From Enterovibrio norvegicus DSM 15893 (GTDB lineage: Bacteria; Pseudomonadota; Gammaproteobacteria; Enterobacterales; Vibrionaceae), in the NCBI RefSeq assembly GCF_900115495.1, contig NZ_FOWR01000013.1, positions 1-64,000 of the forward strand: a stretch of 64,000 nucleotides of DNA. The letters are read 5' to 3'. Shown here one piece after another: positions 48,129 through 57,349 of the stretch (position 1 is its first letter; every line of letters starts with the position of its first letter). The translations under genes and the position numbers were made by a program. The notes beneath the pieces were generated by a model. That model did no database searches and was not told the origin of the DNA. It was given only the letters and a program-made list of their open reading frames with translations.

Positions 48129-49086
48129 ACAGACCTTCCGGGATTATGAATTCTTACGCAATCACAAACTGTTGAGCACAATTTGCATCATCGGTGCGAT
48201 GAAACGATCGGAGCATGGAGTAACAAGGTTCCCTATTGCATGGTCCGCTCAATCCGTGAAACGGTATGGGGGAGAGCAAACAGACTTCGTCATCTTATTC
48301 CAGTCCAGCACCTCGTCGAGGAAGGAAAGACAACCATTCGCCAAAACACCAAGCGAATACTCAAACATGCCAACGACTTTATGACGTTAACTCTGCCATC
48401 TTTTCAAGCGTTGGAATGTCTTCTTATGTAGACAAACCACATAAGAGTGCTCATTTTCAGACAAACAATGCATATGATTGCACTTAGATCAGTTTCATTT
48501 TTCTAGACATCTATCTTTCATTTGTGGCTCGCTCTTTGAGAACATCAAAACCACACTCACGAAGTTTGGCGAGACTCCAGTCACCAGGGTCATTTGCCAT
48601 CCGTTTAGCAACAATTACCGCTAATCAAAAGACCTACGAATGCACGTTGAGGGCGCACACCCACCAGAATAGAAAGCCAATAACCTACTGATCACTCTCG
48701 CCAATTTCCGTTTCTAGCCATAGACGTGAATTATTGCCAGTCACGTATTTGATTGCCAACGCCCCAAAACACAAAAAGCAGATAAGCACGCCATGCTTAT
48801 CGCTATGTGCCTTCGTCAAAGGAGTATAGTGAGGTTGGCATCTCGCACCCTCTCCAAAACGGTTAGCTAACAATCACATCAATAGATGCACAAACAGATC
48901 CAACTATTTAGGCAAAATAAATCAATACCTTATGTGAATGAACAGGTAATCAGGCAATTTTTGACTCGATATCTAGCAAAATTTCGCTCATAAACGCAAG
49001 AAGTTGCCCGAAGCAAGATCACGGACAGCGCCGAATAAGTGCAATGTTTTGAATATGTTAACCGCGTTCGAAAAAGAAACGCTGTC
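48129..49086. other. Gene-poor stretch, 958 bases
   Basis: No convincing complete gene. On the plus strand three overlapping frames near 48109-48487 show no family features. On the minus strand 48511-48600 (below) and 48685-48873 could be decayed remnants. The right half is AT-rich. It sits between a hypothetical gene and a lipoprotein, and may be the remains of lost genes or a regulatory RNA locus. Confidence 0.5.
48511..48600 (-). pseudogene. Possible gene remnant, C-terminal fragment
   Basis: Codons from 48600 read MANDPGDWSLAKLRECGFDV and end ERATNER before a TAG. The frame extends a few residues upstream (VIVAKR) to a stop. The composition looks protein-like, but the piece is too short to name and could be chance. 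Confidence 0.25.
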
Positions 49087-49776
49087 TTAGATAGGGAAGA
49101 AAGTCATGGAGGCCACCCCATGAACCACTTGGTTGATCGCACGGTTGGTGCGGTCGGAAACCATTTTGGCCATCATGTCTTGTATGATAATCATTTGCCC
49201 AAGGGTACGCTCAAAGCTGTAATTTGGCGTACCGTCTATTGTGAACCCATTCCCGAGCAGTAATGGTTCGCCTTCTGGGCTTTTTCGAGTATTGAGTAAC
49301 CACGCGACGGTTTCGAGATTGCGCGCGCTGTTATAGAGCTTTTGCTGGTCGATATCATCGAGAATGAAAAACTCAAGTTGATGGTTATAGCTACTGCTCA
49401 ACATCCCCGTGACGCCCACCATTAACGCGAACACCCTATCGCCCTCAAACCGCGCTGAAAATGCCAAATGAAGTGCATCCACACCGTCTACATACCCAAG
49501 TTCTGGGTAACCATAAACTGGCCGTTCAATCGTCATGACAGATTCAAGACGAGAGGTCACAGTTTGGTTAGGAACTTTGGCGAGTTCTCTGGGGTTTCGC
49601 TTGTACAGTTTGACCATTAGGCTTTGCGTTAAGGTTCGGGCTTCCGCAATGTGGATATCCGTGATCAAGTCCATGTCAGATTTGGCGAGGTTTTTTATAT
49701 CAAAAGGACGGCCATTGCTGCTGCATGCACTCAGCACAAAAACACACACCATTATCAAGCAATGACGAACGCCCAT
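49087..49776 (-). CDS. Hypothetical lipoprotein
   Basis: 229 residues. Type II signal peptide with lipobox LSAC (MGVRHCLIMVCVFVLSAC), lipidated Cys at residue 18, then SSNGRPF. The mature part is soluble, of mixed helix and strand, without a recognised domain. It is probably anchored in the outer or inner membrane facing the periplasm. Monocistronic, flanked by repeat-rich DNA. Confidence 0.78.
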   Translation of the reverse strand: MGVRHCLIMVCVFVLSACSSNGRPFDIKNLAKSDMDLITDIHIAEARTLTQSLMVKLYKRNPRELAKVPNQTVTSRLESVMTIERPVYGYPELGYVDGVDALHLAFSARFEGDRVFALMVGVTGMLSSSYNHQLEFFILDDIDQQKLYNSARNLETVAWLLNTRKSPEGEPLLLGNGFTIDGTPNYSFERTLGQMIIIQDMMAKMVSDRTNRAINQVVHGVASMTFFPI

Positions 49777-49801
49777 CCTCTGTAATCCTTTTACTGAATG
49801 C

Positions 49802-49918
49802 TATACCCATACAACCTGAAGATGCAGGATTCAGCGGGGTTTCCTGACGTTATGATCTAGGCGTCAGTAAACTCGCCCGAAGGGAGGCCCTCAGAAATCG
49901 AGCATCTTCAGATATACC
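49802..49918. repeat. Palindromic repeat, internally deleted form
   Basis: It begins TATACCCATACAACCTGAAG, matching the left arm of the 44007 copy with one change. It continues through GATGCAGGATTCAGCG and GACGTTATGATCTAGG, then jumps to CGTCAGTAAACTCGCCCGAA. It ends GCATCTTCAGATATACC with part of the right arm lost. Two internal blocks of the long form are missing, so the element is modular. Confidence 0.85.
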
Positions 49919-50005
49919 TTCAAGATTAATCGACTTCGCGCAGACACGTGCTGTGCGTTCTCAGAACTTCTCGTGATCTCTCAAAGCAGACGGTGTCACC
50001 CCAAG

Positions 50006-50027
50006 AAACCTCAAGATGCAGGATTCA
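50006..50027. repeat. Palindromic repeat, left-arm fragment
   Basis: AAACCTCAAGATGCAGGATT continues as CA and matches the inner left arm of the 44007 copy with mismatches (CTCAAG for CTGAAG). A short remnant of the same family. Confidence 0.5.
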
Positions 50028-50166
50028 AATCACGTGGGTATCGATGCCTATCATGGTGGGATCCTGCAATCACCCTGCCCATATATTCATGACAATAGCC
50101 GTTGTTCTACACAGCGTCGTCCATTAGAATCCCCGCTTTCCACATTGAATTCAAAGAGCAATAACA

Positions 50167-50874
50167 ATGAATAAAAGCTTTCTGACTAACCTCATTGCAG
50201 CCGCTATTTTTGCTGCTGGTTACTACCTTGACCAACCTATTGCCCTTTATGGCGGTTTGTTTGCACTATCAGGTTCATTGACCAACTTGTTGGCCGTGCA
50301 CATGCTGTTTGAAAAAGTGCCGGGCCTTTACGGTTCTGGGGTTATTCAGGCGCGTTTTGAAGCCTTCAAACTGGGCATTAAATCTTTGATGATGGATCAG
50401 TTCTTCACCAAGGAAAATATCGATCGCTTCCTCAATAAAGAAATGACCGATGGCACCAGCTTGAATCTTTCACCGATCATCGAAAAAATCGACTTCAACC
50501 CAACATTCGATGGCCTTGTTGATGTGATCAACAACAGCCAATTCGGCGGCATGTTGATGATGTTTGGTGGTTCAGAAGCCCTGACGCCATTACGTGAACC
50601 TTTTGTCGAGAAGATGCGTGAATCTGTGGTCGACATCACCCAACAAGATGGCTTCCGTGACGCGTTAAAAAACCAAATCGAACAGCCTGACATGATGGGC
50701 GACATCACCAGCAACATTGAAACCGTGATTGAGCAACGCTTGGATGAGTTGACGCCAGACATGGTGAAAGACATTGTTCAAACGATGATCCGTGAACACC
50801 TAGGCTGGCTTGTGGTTTGGGGCGGCGTGTTCGGTGGTTTGATTGGTGTGGTATCTGCGCTTGTAACGGCATAA
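50167..50874 (+). CDS. DUF445-family membrane protein
   Basis: 235 residues. N-terminal hydrophobic segments (FLTNLIAAAIFAAGYYL, ALYGGLFALSGSLTNLLAVHML) are followed by a long helical cytoplasmic or periplasmic part and a C-terminal helix (HLGWLVVWGGVFGGLIGVVS). Matches DUF445, a family of unknown function found in many bacteria. AAGAGC precedes the start. Confidence 0.85.
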   Translation: MNKSFLTNLIAAAIFAAGYYLDQPIALYGGLFALSGSLTNLLAVHMLFEKVPGLYGSGVIQARFEAFKLGIKSLMMDQFFTKENIDRFLNKEMTDGTSLNLSPIIEKIDFNPTFDGLVDVINNSQFGGMLMMFGGSEALTPLREPFVEKMRESVVDITQQDGFRDALKNQIEQPDMMGDITSNIETVIEQRLDELTPDMVKDIVQTMIREHLGWLVVWGGVFGGLIGVVSALVTA

Positions 50875-51193
50875 GTGTCATAAAGACAACCGCTTAAACG
50901 CGACGGAAAACGCGAACTCGCGCTCAAGTCCTCGTATACCGACATCAAAAACGGCACCTATTGCGTGCCGTTTTTTTTCATCTCGACCTTTCGCTGATGA
51001 AACCTTTCTCCGGTAGAAACCGTTTACCACGTCACATTCCTTGGGGGGCAGTTCACAAATATCTGATCTGGTTGCCAATTTTTAGTACGCCTCAACACGC
51101 CTTTAAGCATTCGCTCCTACAATATTAGCCAGACACTCGTCGCACAATTGTGACGACCATAACTGCTTTCTGACCATCACATGAGGTGAATAC
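50875..51193. other. Intergenic region with a terminator
   Basis: Holds the terminator of the DUF445 gene (50948-50978) and the presumed promoter of the beta-barrel gene. No other feature recognised. Confidence 0.5.
50948..50978 (+). terminator. Strong terminator
   Basis: AAAACGGCAC at 50948-50957 pairs with GTGCCGTTTT at 50965-50974, followed by a T-run to 50978. Confidence 0.9.
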
Positions 51194-51709
51194 ATGGCCA
51201 TCAAACGGATCATTACAGCCCTTCCTGCACTCGGTGCGTTACTTTTTGCATCGTCTTCTGCTGCCATGGTGCTTCCTCTTCAAATCGGTGCGGATGCAGG
51301 TATCACAGACGTTAAATACAAAGGAAATAGCGCGACTGGTTATTTTTGGGCGATTAACGGCACCTTGCGCATCAACGATTTCACCAGCGTATATTCAGGT
51401 TACGGCGAAACAACGGCTGATATTCCTGATGACAGCGGTGTTGACCAAGATTTTAAATCCACCTCCATTCCACTTGCGCTGCAAGTGAACCTGCCCATTG
51501 TGCTGGGTGATGTGTATGTGCGTGGTGGCGGTAACTACTACGAAAATACCTACGCAACTGAAACAGAAGATGGTTGGGGCGTACTCGCCGCTGTGGGCAT
51601 TAGCCTAGCGCCTGCAATTGGCCCAGGCTTGGCATTGGAACTCGGTTATCAAGATCGCGGCAGCGCTGAAACCAGCACCGTCTCTGTGGGTGCGAAGCTG
51701 AACTTCTAA
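51194..51709 (+). CDS. Small outer-membrane beta-barrel protein, YfaZ-like
   Basis: 171 residues. Signal peptide MAIKRIITALPALGALLF ending SSAAM (cleavage near residue 24), then alternating beta-strand pattern with a C-terminal aromatic (VGAKLNF). The size fits an eight-stranded barrel of the YfaZ/OmpW-like kind. Function unknown. GAGGTG precedes the start. Confidence 0.78.
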   Translation: MAIKRIITALPALGALLFASSSAAMVLPLQIGADAGITDVKYKGNSATGYFWAINGTLRINDFTSVYSGYGETTADIPDDSGVDQDFKSTSIPLALQVNLPIVLGDVYVRGGGNYYENTYATETEDGWGVLAAVGISLAPAIGPGLALELGYQDRGSAETSTVSVGAKLNF

Positions 51710-51748
51710 CAGCCGCACAGCGCAGCTAACCCAAAAACACGATCAAAA

Positions 51749-51775
51749 AAGCGCCTTATCGGCGCTTATTTGATG
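51749..51775. terminator. Terminator between convergent genes
   Basis: AAGCGCC (51749-51755) pairs with GGCGCTT (51761-51767), preceded by AAAAAA and followed by ATTTGATG. Likely serves the barrel gene and perhaps olsF from the other side. Confidence 0.7.
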
Positions 51776-51851
51776 ATTAAAGCGTAGGTTAAGGCTCAAG
51801 TTAAGGTTTACGTTGAGGCTTATACGAGTGAACCTCTTGAAAGGAAACCAC

Positions 51852-53639
51852 TTACTTTTCAGCCGTCTTTTCTTCGGTTTCCAATGCCGTTTCGTCAGCA
51901 TGGAATGCAAGATAGCGATGCGCTTCTTCTTTCCCCATATAACGCCCTAACGTTCTCACGGGTACGTTACGAAGATCCACCACAATCAAACCATCAAGGG
52001 CATCGTTAAAGGCAGGATCAACGTTAAAACACACCAGCTTGCCGTTTAAGCCGAGGTATTGCCTCAACAGCACTGGCACACCCAGCCCTTCACTCATGCG
52101 CCCAATGACTTTGGATAAAAGCTGCATGTCGCCTAGCCCTGAAAGCATCGATGTGTGCCAAGGCACAGGGGACGCGCTTTCAAGTGGCGTGGTCGGTTGT
52201 ACCAACTTCGCCATGCCTTCGTCGTAATGGTGAATGCTCAGGCTTTCAGCGAGCAAACGACGCGCTTGTAGCGGGTAGTCGTTACTGATGCTGACAGGGC
52301 CAAACAGCGTCGTGATGTCAGGATCACGGCTCACATAGGTGGCAATGCCTTTCCAAAGCAGTAGCAAGGCACTCAAGCTGCGTTGATATTTTACATCAAT
52401 CACAGAGCGGCCCATTTCCAATGCGTTCCCCATGCTTTGAATGAGGCGTTCGTCATATTGGAACAAGCTACGAGAATACAAGCCGTCGAGACCACGTCGT
52501 GAAATAATGTCATCAACGCGACCGATACGGTACGCGCCAACCAATTGCTTTGCGTCGCGATCCCAAATAAACAGGTGCTTGTAATCGTTATCGTAGTCAT
52601 CTAAGTCGCAAGCAAGACCCGTCCCTTCGCCAACAGCGCGGAAATTCACTTCTCGGATACGACCAATGTCTTGCAACACATTAGGGATCTGTGTGCTTTC
52701 ACAACACAACACATCGAACTCGCCGGAAGAAAGTAAATGCGCCGACGTGGGTAAAGCATCGATTTCCGCTTGCAACACATCGCCATTGGCTTCGAGCGCA
52801 ATCGCTTCGCCAGCCGTTTCTTGCAGCGGCAAGGTTAACGCCTTCTCGCGGCTCAATAGATAAGTATTTAAGCGCAGATAATTGACGAGGGAATCATCAG
52901 ATTCAAAGCCTCTGCTTTCTTTCCATGCGATCGGCTCGCCGATCGAAATAGGAATAGATTGTCCGCGTTTATTGAGCAATTCACGGCCTAGCAGCGCCGT
53001 GCGCAACAGTGGGTGAATACCCCCCGCGCGGTAGAATTTGCGGCTGTTTCGACCACCGATGAAAACAGGTAACGCAGCAGCTTTGTGCTTTCTTACCATG
53101 GCACCCACAGAGCGGCTCCACGTTTTGTCTCGCAGTAAGCCATTTTCATCAAACGTTGATACTTCGCCAGCAGGGAAAACGAGCAACAAACCGCCATCAC
53201 CGAGATGTTGGTGTGCTTCACGAAGCGCGCGCATGTTTGCACGTCGTGCGTTTTCACCTTCAAACACATCCACACCAATGAACAAATCGCTCAATTCGGG
53301 AATGCGTTTAAGATAGTGGTTTGCCAACACTTTGACGTCACTGCGCACGTGTCGCAGCAGTTTAGCCAGAATGACACCTTCCACTCCACCCAATGGGTGA
53401 TTAGCAACAACAACGGTCGTGCCTGATGCAGGAACGTGTTCAATGTCAGAAGGAGAAGCAAAATAATCAATCCCCAATACATCCAGTGTGTATGTGAGGA
53501 AGGCATCTGTATCAAGTTCATCGGGACGTTTGCGGTAATACTTGTCGAGGGTACGGAGCCCTGTAATGGACTCTAGCGTCTTCTCAACAACGCCAAATGG
53601 GCTCTTTCTCGGCAACAAAAAGGGGCTGGTTGTCGTCAT
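51852..53639 (-). CDS. olsF: Bifunctional ornithine-lipid synthase OlsF
   Basis: 595 residues. The N-terminal half is a PlsC-like acyltransferase with NHPLGG (about residues 80-85) and FPAGEVS. The C-terminal half is a GNAT-like OlsB-type N-acyltransferase (GTGLACDLDDYDNDYKHLFIWD, LVGAYRIG, RSLFQYDERL). The fusion of an O-acyltransferase and an N-acyltransferase in this order matches OlsF, as in Serratia and Vibrio. It would make phosphorus-free ornithine lipids from ornithine and acyl-ACP. The start at 53639 follows GGGAG; an in-frame ATG at 53651 is within that site. Confidence 0.92.
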   Translation of the reverse strand: MTTTSPFLLPRKSPFGVVEKTLESITGLRTLDKYYRKRPDELDTDAFLTYTLDVLGIDYFASPSDIEHVPASGTTVVVANHPLGGVEGVILAKLLRHVRSDVKVLANHYLKRIPELSDLFIGVDVFEGENARRANMRALREAHQHLGDGGLLLVFPAGEVSTFDENGLLRDKTWSRSVGAMVRKHKAAALPVFIGGRNSRKFYRAGGIHPLLRTALLGRELLNKRGQSIPISIGEPIAWKESRGFESDDSLVNYLRLNTYLLSREKALTLPLQETAGEAIALEANGDVLQAEIDALPTSAHLLSSGEFDVLCCESTQIPNVLQDIGRIREVNFRAVGEGTGLACDLDDYDNDYKHLFIWDRDAKQLVGAYRIGRVDDIISRRGLDGLYSRSLFQYDERLIQSMGNALEMGRSVIDVKYQRSLSALLLLWKGIATYVSRDPDITTLFGPVSISNDYPLQARRLLAESLSIHHYDEGMAKLVQPTTPLESASPVPWHTSMLSGLGDMQLLSKVIGRMSEGLGVPVLLRQYLGLNGKLVCFNVDPAFNDALDGLIVVDLRNVPVRTLGRYMGKEEAHRYLAFHADETALETEEKTAEK

Positions 53640-53742
53640 GGGTTCTCCCACTTATTCTTTTTTTTCACAAAGACCGAGTAAGGTGGAGCGCTGCAGATCC
53701 TCGGTCTGTGAGTGATTAATTGTTACGCCGGACAATCAGCGC

Positions 53743-54174
53743 TTATTTACGTTTTTCCCAGTTCTCGTCACCTTTCACGATGAAGCCTGGAATATCGGTG
53801 TGCCATGTCTCTGACACTTTTTTGTCATAGTTAAGGTACAGCTTGTTATCCACGATTTTCCAATAGGTCGGATCGCCCGGCGCTAAACCGTCATTGGCTG
53901 CAATTGCCCATGCACAATGACCGCCATACTGCGGTGCATACTTCTCAGGATCAGCAAGAAACTTGTTGAGGTTTGCTTGGCTCGCGAACTTCCAATCTGC
54001 GCCACGATATTCCGTTTCAAACTCTGATTTCCCTTCAATTGGGCCACCTTCCCAGAAAGACACGGCGTCATACCCACTGACCGCATCGTTGTTAAAAAGG
54101 CCGGTATAAATTTCTTGCGCTGCAAATGTCGTTGAAGAAAAAAGCAGCGAAAAAAGCAGTAAAAAACGTTTCAT
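53743..54174 (-). CDS. YHS-domain exported protein (copy 2)
   Basis: 143 residues with a signal peptide (MKRFLLLFSLLFSSTTFA) and one YHS-type domain: AVSGYDAVSFWEGG, EYRGADWKFASQANLNKF, KYAPQYGGHCAWAIA. The family may bind metal. A near-identical paralogue lies 121 bases upstream (54296-54724), a tandem duplication. The strand order is upstream paralogue first, then this. Confidence 0.88.
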   Translation of the reverse strand: MKRFLLLFSLLFSSTTFAAQEIYTGLFNNDAVSGYDAVSFWEGGPIEGKSEFETEYRGADWKFASQANLNKFLADPEKYAPQYGGHCAWAIAANDGLAPGDPTYWKIVDNKLYLNYDKKVSETWHTDIPGFIVKGDENWEKRK

Positions 54175-54295
54175 GTTATTGATTTCCTTTTCTCACCCAC
54201 GTTGGCCTTTATTGGCCAGTGTCGGATTACTACATGTAAAGATAAAGCGGTGCACGGCTGATAATTGGCTTCACCGTGAGCACAGTGGTGGGCAA

Positions 54296-54724
54296 TTAGC
54301 GCTTCGCCCAATTGTCATCACCAAGTTCAATGAAGCCCGGAATGTCCGCATTCCATTTGTTCTGGATATCGTTGTCATAGTTTAGGTACAACTTACCGTC
54401 TACCACTTTCCAGTGGTCAGGGTCACCCGGCGCTAAATCGTCTTTTTCAGCGATAGCCCAGGCACAATAGCCCCCATACTGCGGTGCATATTTATCAGGG
54501 TCAGCCAAAAACTTGTCTAAATTAGCTTGGCTCGAAAACAGCCAATCTGCCCCTTTATATTCGGTTTTGAATGATGATTTCCCTTCTACAGGATTACCAT
54601 CATGGAACGAGACGGTGTCATACCCGCTCACGGCTTTATTACTAAAGAAGCCGGTGTAAATGTCGTCAGACGCTATTGCGACTGAACTAAAAAACAACGA
54701 AATAAGAAGAAGTAAACGAGACAT
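54296..54724 (-). CDS. YHS-domain exported protein (copy 1)
   Basis: 142 residues with signal peptide (MSRLLLLISLFFSSVAIA) and the same YHS-type domain (AVSGYDTVSFHDGN, EYKGADWLFSSQANLDKF, KYAPQYGGYCAWAIA). The start at 54724 follows AAAGGAG; an upstream extension to 54799 has no site and overlaps the next gene. Exported function unknown. Confidence 0.88.
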   Translation of the reverse strand: MSRLLLLISLFFSSVAIASDDIYTGFFSNKAVSGYDTVSFHDGNPVEGKSSFKTEYKGADWLFSSQANLDKFLADPDKYAPQYGGYCAWAIAEKDDLAPGDPDHWKVVDGKLYLNYDNDIQNKWNADIPGFIELGDDNWAKR

Positions 54725-54785
54725 TTGTGTGCTCCTTTGAAAAAAATAAGTGCTACTCATAAGACCGAGTAACCCTTCAGTTCTT

Positions 54786-55541
54786 TCACATTTTTTCACT
54801 CGCGACCAATTTCAATCGAGGGATGTTTTTCTGTAAATGTGTTCTGACAGCAGGCCCTTCTTTGCATGGTGCGCCATCGACATAGGCCATCTGCATATCA
54901 TGTTCGGTCACTTTTACGTGCGTAAAGCTCACGGTGTTGGCATCTTCTCTGTGCATACACACGGACTTGTAGCCCGCTTCAGGCACATGACTACGATGAA
55001 ACGCCCATGCTTTTTCCACGGTACGCGGTTCCGTCATGATGGATTTGTACGCATTTTGACGGGCAAGCATCACTTCTTCATACGCCACTGATGATGAAAT
55101 CATGGGTTCCTTGCTTGGGCGCTGAGTCAGTACATGACCGTCCCATTGAAACGCGATCACATGCCCTTGGGTGGCAGACAGATCGGGTGCGAACACTAAC
55201 AAGGTGAATGGCGCATAGGAGCCTAAATGTAGGTCATTCAACACAGCAACAACATCTGCCACACACGCAGACGGGGCGAGCCTTTTTACCAACAAACCAC
55301 GGCTGATCAATGGCCGATCAGGAATGTCGCCTTGGTAGAAGTTCAACAAACACAAAGACAGGCCTTGGTTATTCATGGCGATCCAAGTGCCGCCACCGTC
55401 AGGATCAAGAGGCATAGCAAACTGCACATCGTTACTCACGAAATGCTGAGGCGGTTTTGCAATCGCACGGCCTTTTTGCTCGTCGCGATTGAAAAACACT
55501 TCATAGCCTTTGTCGTTCAATAACCAACTAACGGTACACAT
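54786..55541 (-). CDS. NRDE (TANGO2-like) protein
   Basis: 251 residues. MCTVSWLLN gives Cys2 as the putative N-terminal nucleophile, and FFNRDEQKG carries the NRDE motif that names the family. Predicted N-terminal-nucleophile hydrolase fold; human TANGO2 belongs here, but the reaction is not established. Start overlaps the stop of the DinB-like gene (TGATG), so the two are coupled. Confidence 0.9.
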   Translation of the reverse strand: MCTVSWLLNDKGYEVFFNRDEQKGRAIAKPPQHFVSNDVQFAMPLDPDGGGTWIAMNNQGLSLCLLNFYQGDIPDRPLISRGLLVKRLAPSACVADVVAVLNDLHLGSYAPFTLLVFAPDLSATQGHVIAFQWDGHVLTQRPSKEPMISSSVAYEEVMLARQNAYKSIMTEPRTVEKAWAFHRSHVPEAGYKSVCMHREDANTVSFTHVKVTEHDMQMAYVDGAPCKEGPAVRTHLQKNIPRLKLVASEKM

Positions 55542-56095
55542 CAGTTCCCCTCGCGACAGAACGTCGCAGTTGCAGGTGCCAAGCCGAAGCTCGTGTCGGT
55601 TTCAATGCCCTGCGCACTCAAACTCACGCGAATAAGCGCGAAATGGTGTACGGCATGACTTGCCACAAAAGCCAACTCACGGCCAAGTGTTGATGCCGTT
55701 ACGGACGGCGCATGGTGCGTCAGGCTGACTTCACCGTTAACACGCAACGCCATGTTGATCGATGTCGGCGTCACGCTGGCTAACCATTCATTGATTACTT
55801 GCCATTCTGCTTGCGCAATCGTGAAGTCGGTTTCTACAGGGTGCGCCCGACGACGGGCGTCATAATCAATAAAATCGTTGTCTGGCCACGCCATCAAGGC
55901 ACGGTACACATCCAAAATATGTCGCATGTGCTGACCAATCGAACTTTGCAAATAAGGTGCAGCCACAAACTGATATTGCTCATCATTCATCAAAGACAGT
56001 AAATTTTGGGCTTGATTTGCAACATCGAAATTTCCCTCAACCTCAGCAGGTAAGGTGTGATCGTCATGCGTCGAAGCTGCTTCCTTGGCTAACAT
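55541..56095 (-). CDS. DinB-like superfamily protein
   Basis: 184 residues, four-helix bundle. Likely metal ligands His in SIGQHMRHILD and HAVHHFALIRVS. DinB/DfsB/MST-type proteins often act as thiol-dependent transferases. Stop overlaps the NRDE start by one base. Function not assigned. Confidence 0.85.
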   Translation of the reverse strand: MLAKEAASTHDDHTLPAEVEGNFDVANQAQNLLSLMNDEQYQFVAAPYLQSSIGQHMRHILDVYRALMAWPDNDFIDYDARRRAHPVETDFTIAQAEWQVINEWLASVTPTSINMALRVNGEVSLTHHAPSVTASTLGRELAFVASHAVHHFALIRVSLSAQGIETDTSFGLAPATATFCREGN

Positions 56096-56212
56096 GCATT
56101 CCCCTTAGGTTTCATCAATTCTCTCGTTCGTATCATTGTTATTTTCAGATCGTTTTTTCTCAGATCATGCTTTGTGTTGTATTGGCTTAGCCCTTGTCTG
56201 GCTGCGTGTTCA

Positions 56213-57349
56213 TCAGTCTGTTGACGGGTAGTCTTGTACCAGCGCTTTCTCTTTACGCCATGCGCGATAGAGTTCCATCAATGTCGGGACTTTGTGCCCC
56301 AATGCGCGCTGCTTGTTTCCAATTTCAAATAACATTCGGTACTGCGCTAACAAGGTGGAAAACGCATCTTTCAGCGTCGCACCGCGATCCCAGATATGGG
56401 CAGCTTCACTGCTTGCGCCATTGGCTTCTAGCATCACAAAATCGTTACCTTCCATCAGGCTGTCGATGTCTTTGAACTTAAGATCCAATCGTCCAAAGTG
56501 ATAACCGGGGAAATCGTTAAAAATTTCATCTAATCGATCCACCAGCGCATCCGTGATGTATGCATTGCCGTTACGGAATATCGCGCCACGACTGTGGCTG
56601 CCTGCAAATGCAAGACGGAACGTTTCGCCATCGGCCAGCACCAAATCCAGTTTGTCTTCATGCCTGGCATGGTAAAGATGACTCAGTTGCCCAGCACGCG
56701 GATCGTCATCAATCAATTGCGCTAAATTGCGTTTGCCATCTCCCGTTACAAACGGGTTGTACTTCAATGTCAGTGAGAAAATACGGCCGCGTTTCTCACC
56801 GGGGTAACGGACATAAAACACGCCAGCTTCTGCGTTATATGGTGCTTTTTGTTGCAGCATTAATCGTGCCCCGTTAGGGAACAAACGCATGTATTCTTCC
56901 AACTCGCCTCGGTTTTCAACTAACCGAACGCCTGCGCCTCGACACCCTAAATCAGGCTTTGCGACAACAGGAAAGCCCAGCCCTTCTTTTTGAAGTAACG
57001 ACATGGCTTGATGTGCTTGAGTTTCAGGCGACGCATCGTTCTTTTCCCACATCACGTAAGGCAGTACCCAAGGTTTTGCCTTTTCGCCCGCAAGCGACAA
57101 GATGGCGTCTTTGGATTCGCCCACCATGCCACTGAGCTCAATGCCCGGGTTCGCCGCCAGCGGTAAACTGAAACTGCGGTATTTGATGCCGTACCAAAGC
57201 CACTGCACCACAACAGGTGTGTAGAAAAACCATGCGGGCCAAAATTCGAACATCGAGAGCGGTTTGCCGTCAGTATCGAGGGTTGGCATACCATGGTTCA
57301 CTGGTAACGCTGGCGATGTTTTTTCATCAACCAGTTTTAATCTGTGCAA
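56213..57349 (-). CDS. ATP-grasp-type ligase-like protein, coupled to DedA
   Basis: 378 residues if it starts at a TTG at 57349, where AAGGAG lies eight bases upstream inside the end of the DedA gene. ATG 57289 is the alternative; the frame extends to 57451 without a site. ATP-grasp features: GFPVVAKPDLGCRGAGVRLV (glycine-rich, Lys), LMLQQKAPYNAEAGVFYVRYPG, YHFGRLDLKFKD and FVMLEANGASSEA (Glu/Asn metal ligands). The N-terminus is partly hydrophobic (FEFWPAWFFYTPVVVQWLWYGI). It resembles D-Ala-D-Ala-ligase-like enzymes. Coupling to DedA suggests envelope or lipid work; substrate unknown. Confidence 0.78.
   Translation of the reverse strand: MHRLKLVDEKTSPALPVNHGMPTLDTDGKPLSMFEFWPAWFFYTPVVVQWLWYGIKYRSFSLPLAANPGIELSGMVGESKDAILSLAGEKAKPWVLPYVMWEKNDASPETQAHQAMSLLQKEGLGFPVVAKPDLGCRGAGVRLVENRGELEEYMRLFPNGARLMLQQKAPYNAEAGVFYVRYPGEKRGRIFSLTLKYNPFVTGDGKRNLAQLIDDDPRAGQLSHLYHARHEDKLDLVLADGETFRLAFAGSHSRGAIFRNGNAYITDALVDRLDEIFNDFPGYHFGRLDLKFKDIDSLMEGNDFVMLEANGASSEAAHIWDRGATLKDAFSTLLAQYRMLFEIGNKQRALGHKVPTLMELYRAWRKEKALVQDYPSTD

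Larger units (their letters stand above)
49777..50166. other. Repeat-rich intergenic region
   Basis: 390 bases between the lipoprotein and the DUF445 gene. Contains the mid-size palindromic repeat (49802-49918) and a further fragment (50006-50027). No coding frame stands out. Confidence 0.5.

Noticed and set aside
48109-48487. Three overlapping plus-strand frames of 73-91 residues
   Set aside because: Conflicting frames with no recognisable motif; cannot support any of them as a gene.
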